From DATLYB01 sp964502525 (GTDB lineage: Bacteria > Bacteroidota > Bacteroidia > Chitinophagales > CAIOSU01): DNA of 14,832 bases. Below the pieces are notes generated by a model, which had not been told where the DNA came from, made no database searches, and was given only the letters and a program-made list of their open reading frames with translations. The position numbers were made by a program, and so were the translations under genes. The stretch's first letter is position 1. Every line of letters starts with the position of its first letter. Of this stretch, positions 14,126-14,832 are shown in pieces. The stretch covers positions 1 through 14,832 of the forward strand of contig CAZCXH010000123.1 in NCBI GenBank assembly GCA_964502525.1. Direction: 5' to 3'.

Positions 14126-14524
14126 TTAAGGCACGATATTAAATTCGATAATGCTTACGCTTGCTTTTCTTCCTGATGTAGGGTTGGTATGAGCAGTATA
14201 AAATGTGTAATCGCCTGGCGGAAGCCATAGCGGAAATTGAATTTGAAAATTTGTATACTCTCCGCTCGAAGTGCTATAGGAGGCCCGAGCCAAAATCTGT
14301 CCCTCAAGAGTTAATGCAAAATATTCGTTAGTGTCTAAACGTGAGAGTATCACGTTTTCAATTTTCCAAACCTTGCCCGTTGGAATAGTGACTTGCCATG
14401 TGCTATTTCCTGATGTGTGAATTAAGGTTTTGTATATTATAGTGTCCAGCACTAAATTATTTTGACAATACACTTCACTTCCTGTAGAAAAAAAGAGAAG
14501 CAAAAGAATGGATAAGTGTTTCAT
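14126..14524 (-). CDS. Small exported protein, 132 aa, not recognised
   Basis: The ATG at 14522-14524 gives a clear signal peptide, MKHLSILLLLFFSTGSEVYC, with cleavage likely just before QNN. The frame is open further upstream, but the extra residues are not signal-like and would overlap the preceding gene. The Cys is not in a proper lipobox, so a lipoprotein is unlikely. The mature part (about 110 residues) is rich in Thr, Ser and aromatic residues with regular strand-like stretches (STWQVTIPTG, VWKIENVIL, TNFQIQFPLWLPPGDYTFYTA), suggesting a small beta-sandwich. It starts 14 bp after the broken adhesin-like gene on the same strand, so the two were probably cotranscribed and may have acted together at the cell surface. 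No T9SS tail is present. Function unknown. Confidence 0.65.
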   Translation of the reverse strand: MKHLSILLLLFFSTGSEVYCQNNLVLDTIIYKTLIHTSGNSTWQVTIPTGKVWKIENVILSRLDTNEYFALTLEGQILARASYSTSSGEYTNFQIQFPLWLPPGDYTFYTAHTNPTSGRKASVSIIEFNIVP

Positions 14525-14538
14525 GTTTACGGTTTTGG

Positions 14539-14778
14539 CTAAAAGTCTCCAAGATAAATCAGCGTTTTGAACTCTGAGTTGGAAGTTGTTGGAACCCATT
14601 CGGTGCCATTCCACATCAACATTTGTCCGATTTGAGGTTGTGCAGATGATACTTGGTATCCCTGTAACTTTTGTGTGCTCTCGGAATTTATAGAATATGG
14701 CACTGCTAAAATTTGTGTGGTTCCCATGAAGGAGAAATTTGCACCGTTATTCAAGTCAATTTCAATCTTTAAAAATTT
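14539..14778 (-). pseudogene. 3' remnant of a secreted tail-fibre/adhesin-like gene
   Basis: The frame ending at the TAG at 14539-14541 encodes KFLKIEIDLNNGANFSFMGTT followed by QILAVPYS and, later, GQMLMWNGTEWVP. This order (YFLKxExD, G-T-S/T-Q-L-x-x-VPYA, then GQxLxWNGTxWVP) is common in large secreted Bacteroidota proteins that carry tail-fibre or adhesin repeats. Here the homology begins directly after two in-frame stops (TAG at 14782-14784, TGA at 14779-14781 on this strand). The only possible start downstream of them before the motif is a TTG at 14754 inside it, so a short functional protein is unlikely. Upstream codons to the window edge (SIINAFVIFSFSTTGQ) are hydrophobic and do not look like the usual preceding domain. 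The rest of the gene was probably lost by rearrangement or mutation; a sequencing error at the stops is possible. Confidence 0.5.
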
Positions 14779-14832
14779 TCACTACTGTCCGGTTGTTGAA
14801 AAGGAAAAAATAACAAAAGCATTGATAATAGA

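Overview
The window looks like a chromosomal piece from a member of the Bacteroidota. The main reasons are a C-terminal type IX secretion (T9SS) sorting domain on the protein at 5254-7281, several TAnnTTTG-type -7 promoter elements in place of E. coli-like -10 boxes, weak or absent Shine-Dalgarno sequences, and the sequence character of Mfd and ParE. Nothing in it allows a genus-level call.

From 1 to about 13175 the genes are mostly conserved. The 5' end of sucA (2-oxoglutarate dehydrogenase E1) runs off the left edge. It is divergent from mfd, the transcription-repair coupling factor. An orphan AAA ATPase with a DUF4143-type C-terminus converges on mfd. Next comes a secreted PNGase F-like N-glycan amidase with a T9SS tail, whose 3' end overlaps that of parE (topoisomerase IV subunit B). 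Divergent from parE is a short sigma-70-like protein that keeps only region 2. Two small membrane-protein genes follow on the minus strand, then a divergent acyl-CoA carboxylase carboxyltransferase subunit of the methylcrotonyl-CoA carboxylase type.

From 13176 to 14832 the character changes. There is a non-coding stretch of about 560 bp. It holds a long fold-back (five nested complementary arms around 13312), a second hairpin, flanking imperfect direct repeats and a separate AT palindrome. After it come AT-richer accessory genes: an unrecognised 125-aa protein, a small exported 132-aa protein, and the broken 3' end of a secreted adhesin or tail-fibre-like gene.

No multi-gene defence, biosynthetic or mobile system is visible. 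Most neighbours are functionally unrelated and arranged divergently or convergently, so the genes probably act independently. The items most worth following up are the region-2-only sigma-like protein, the PNGase F homologue with a substituted active-site residue, and the structured intergenic repeat. All domain and family calls come from reading the translations and comparing them with remembered family motifs; no database search was run.
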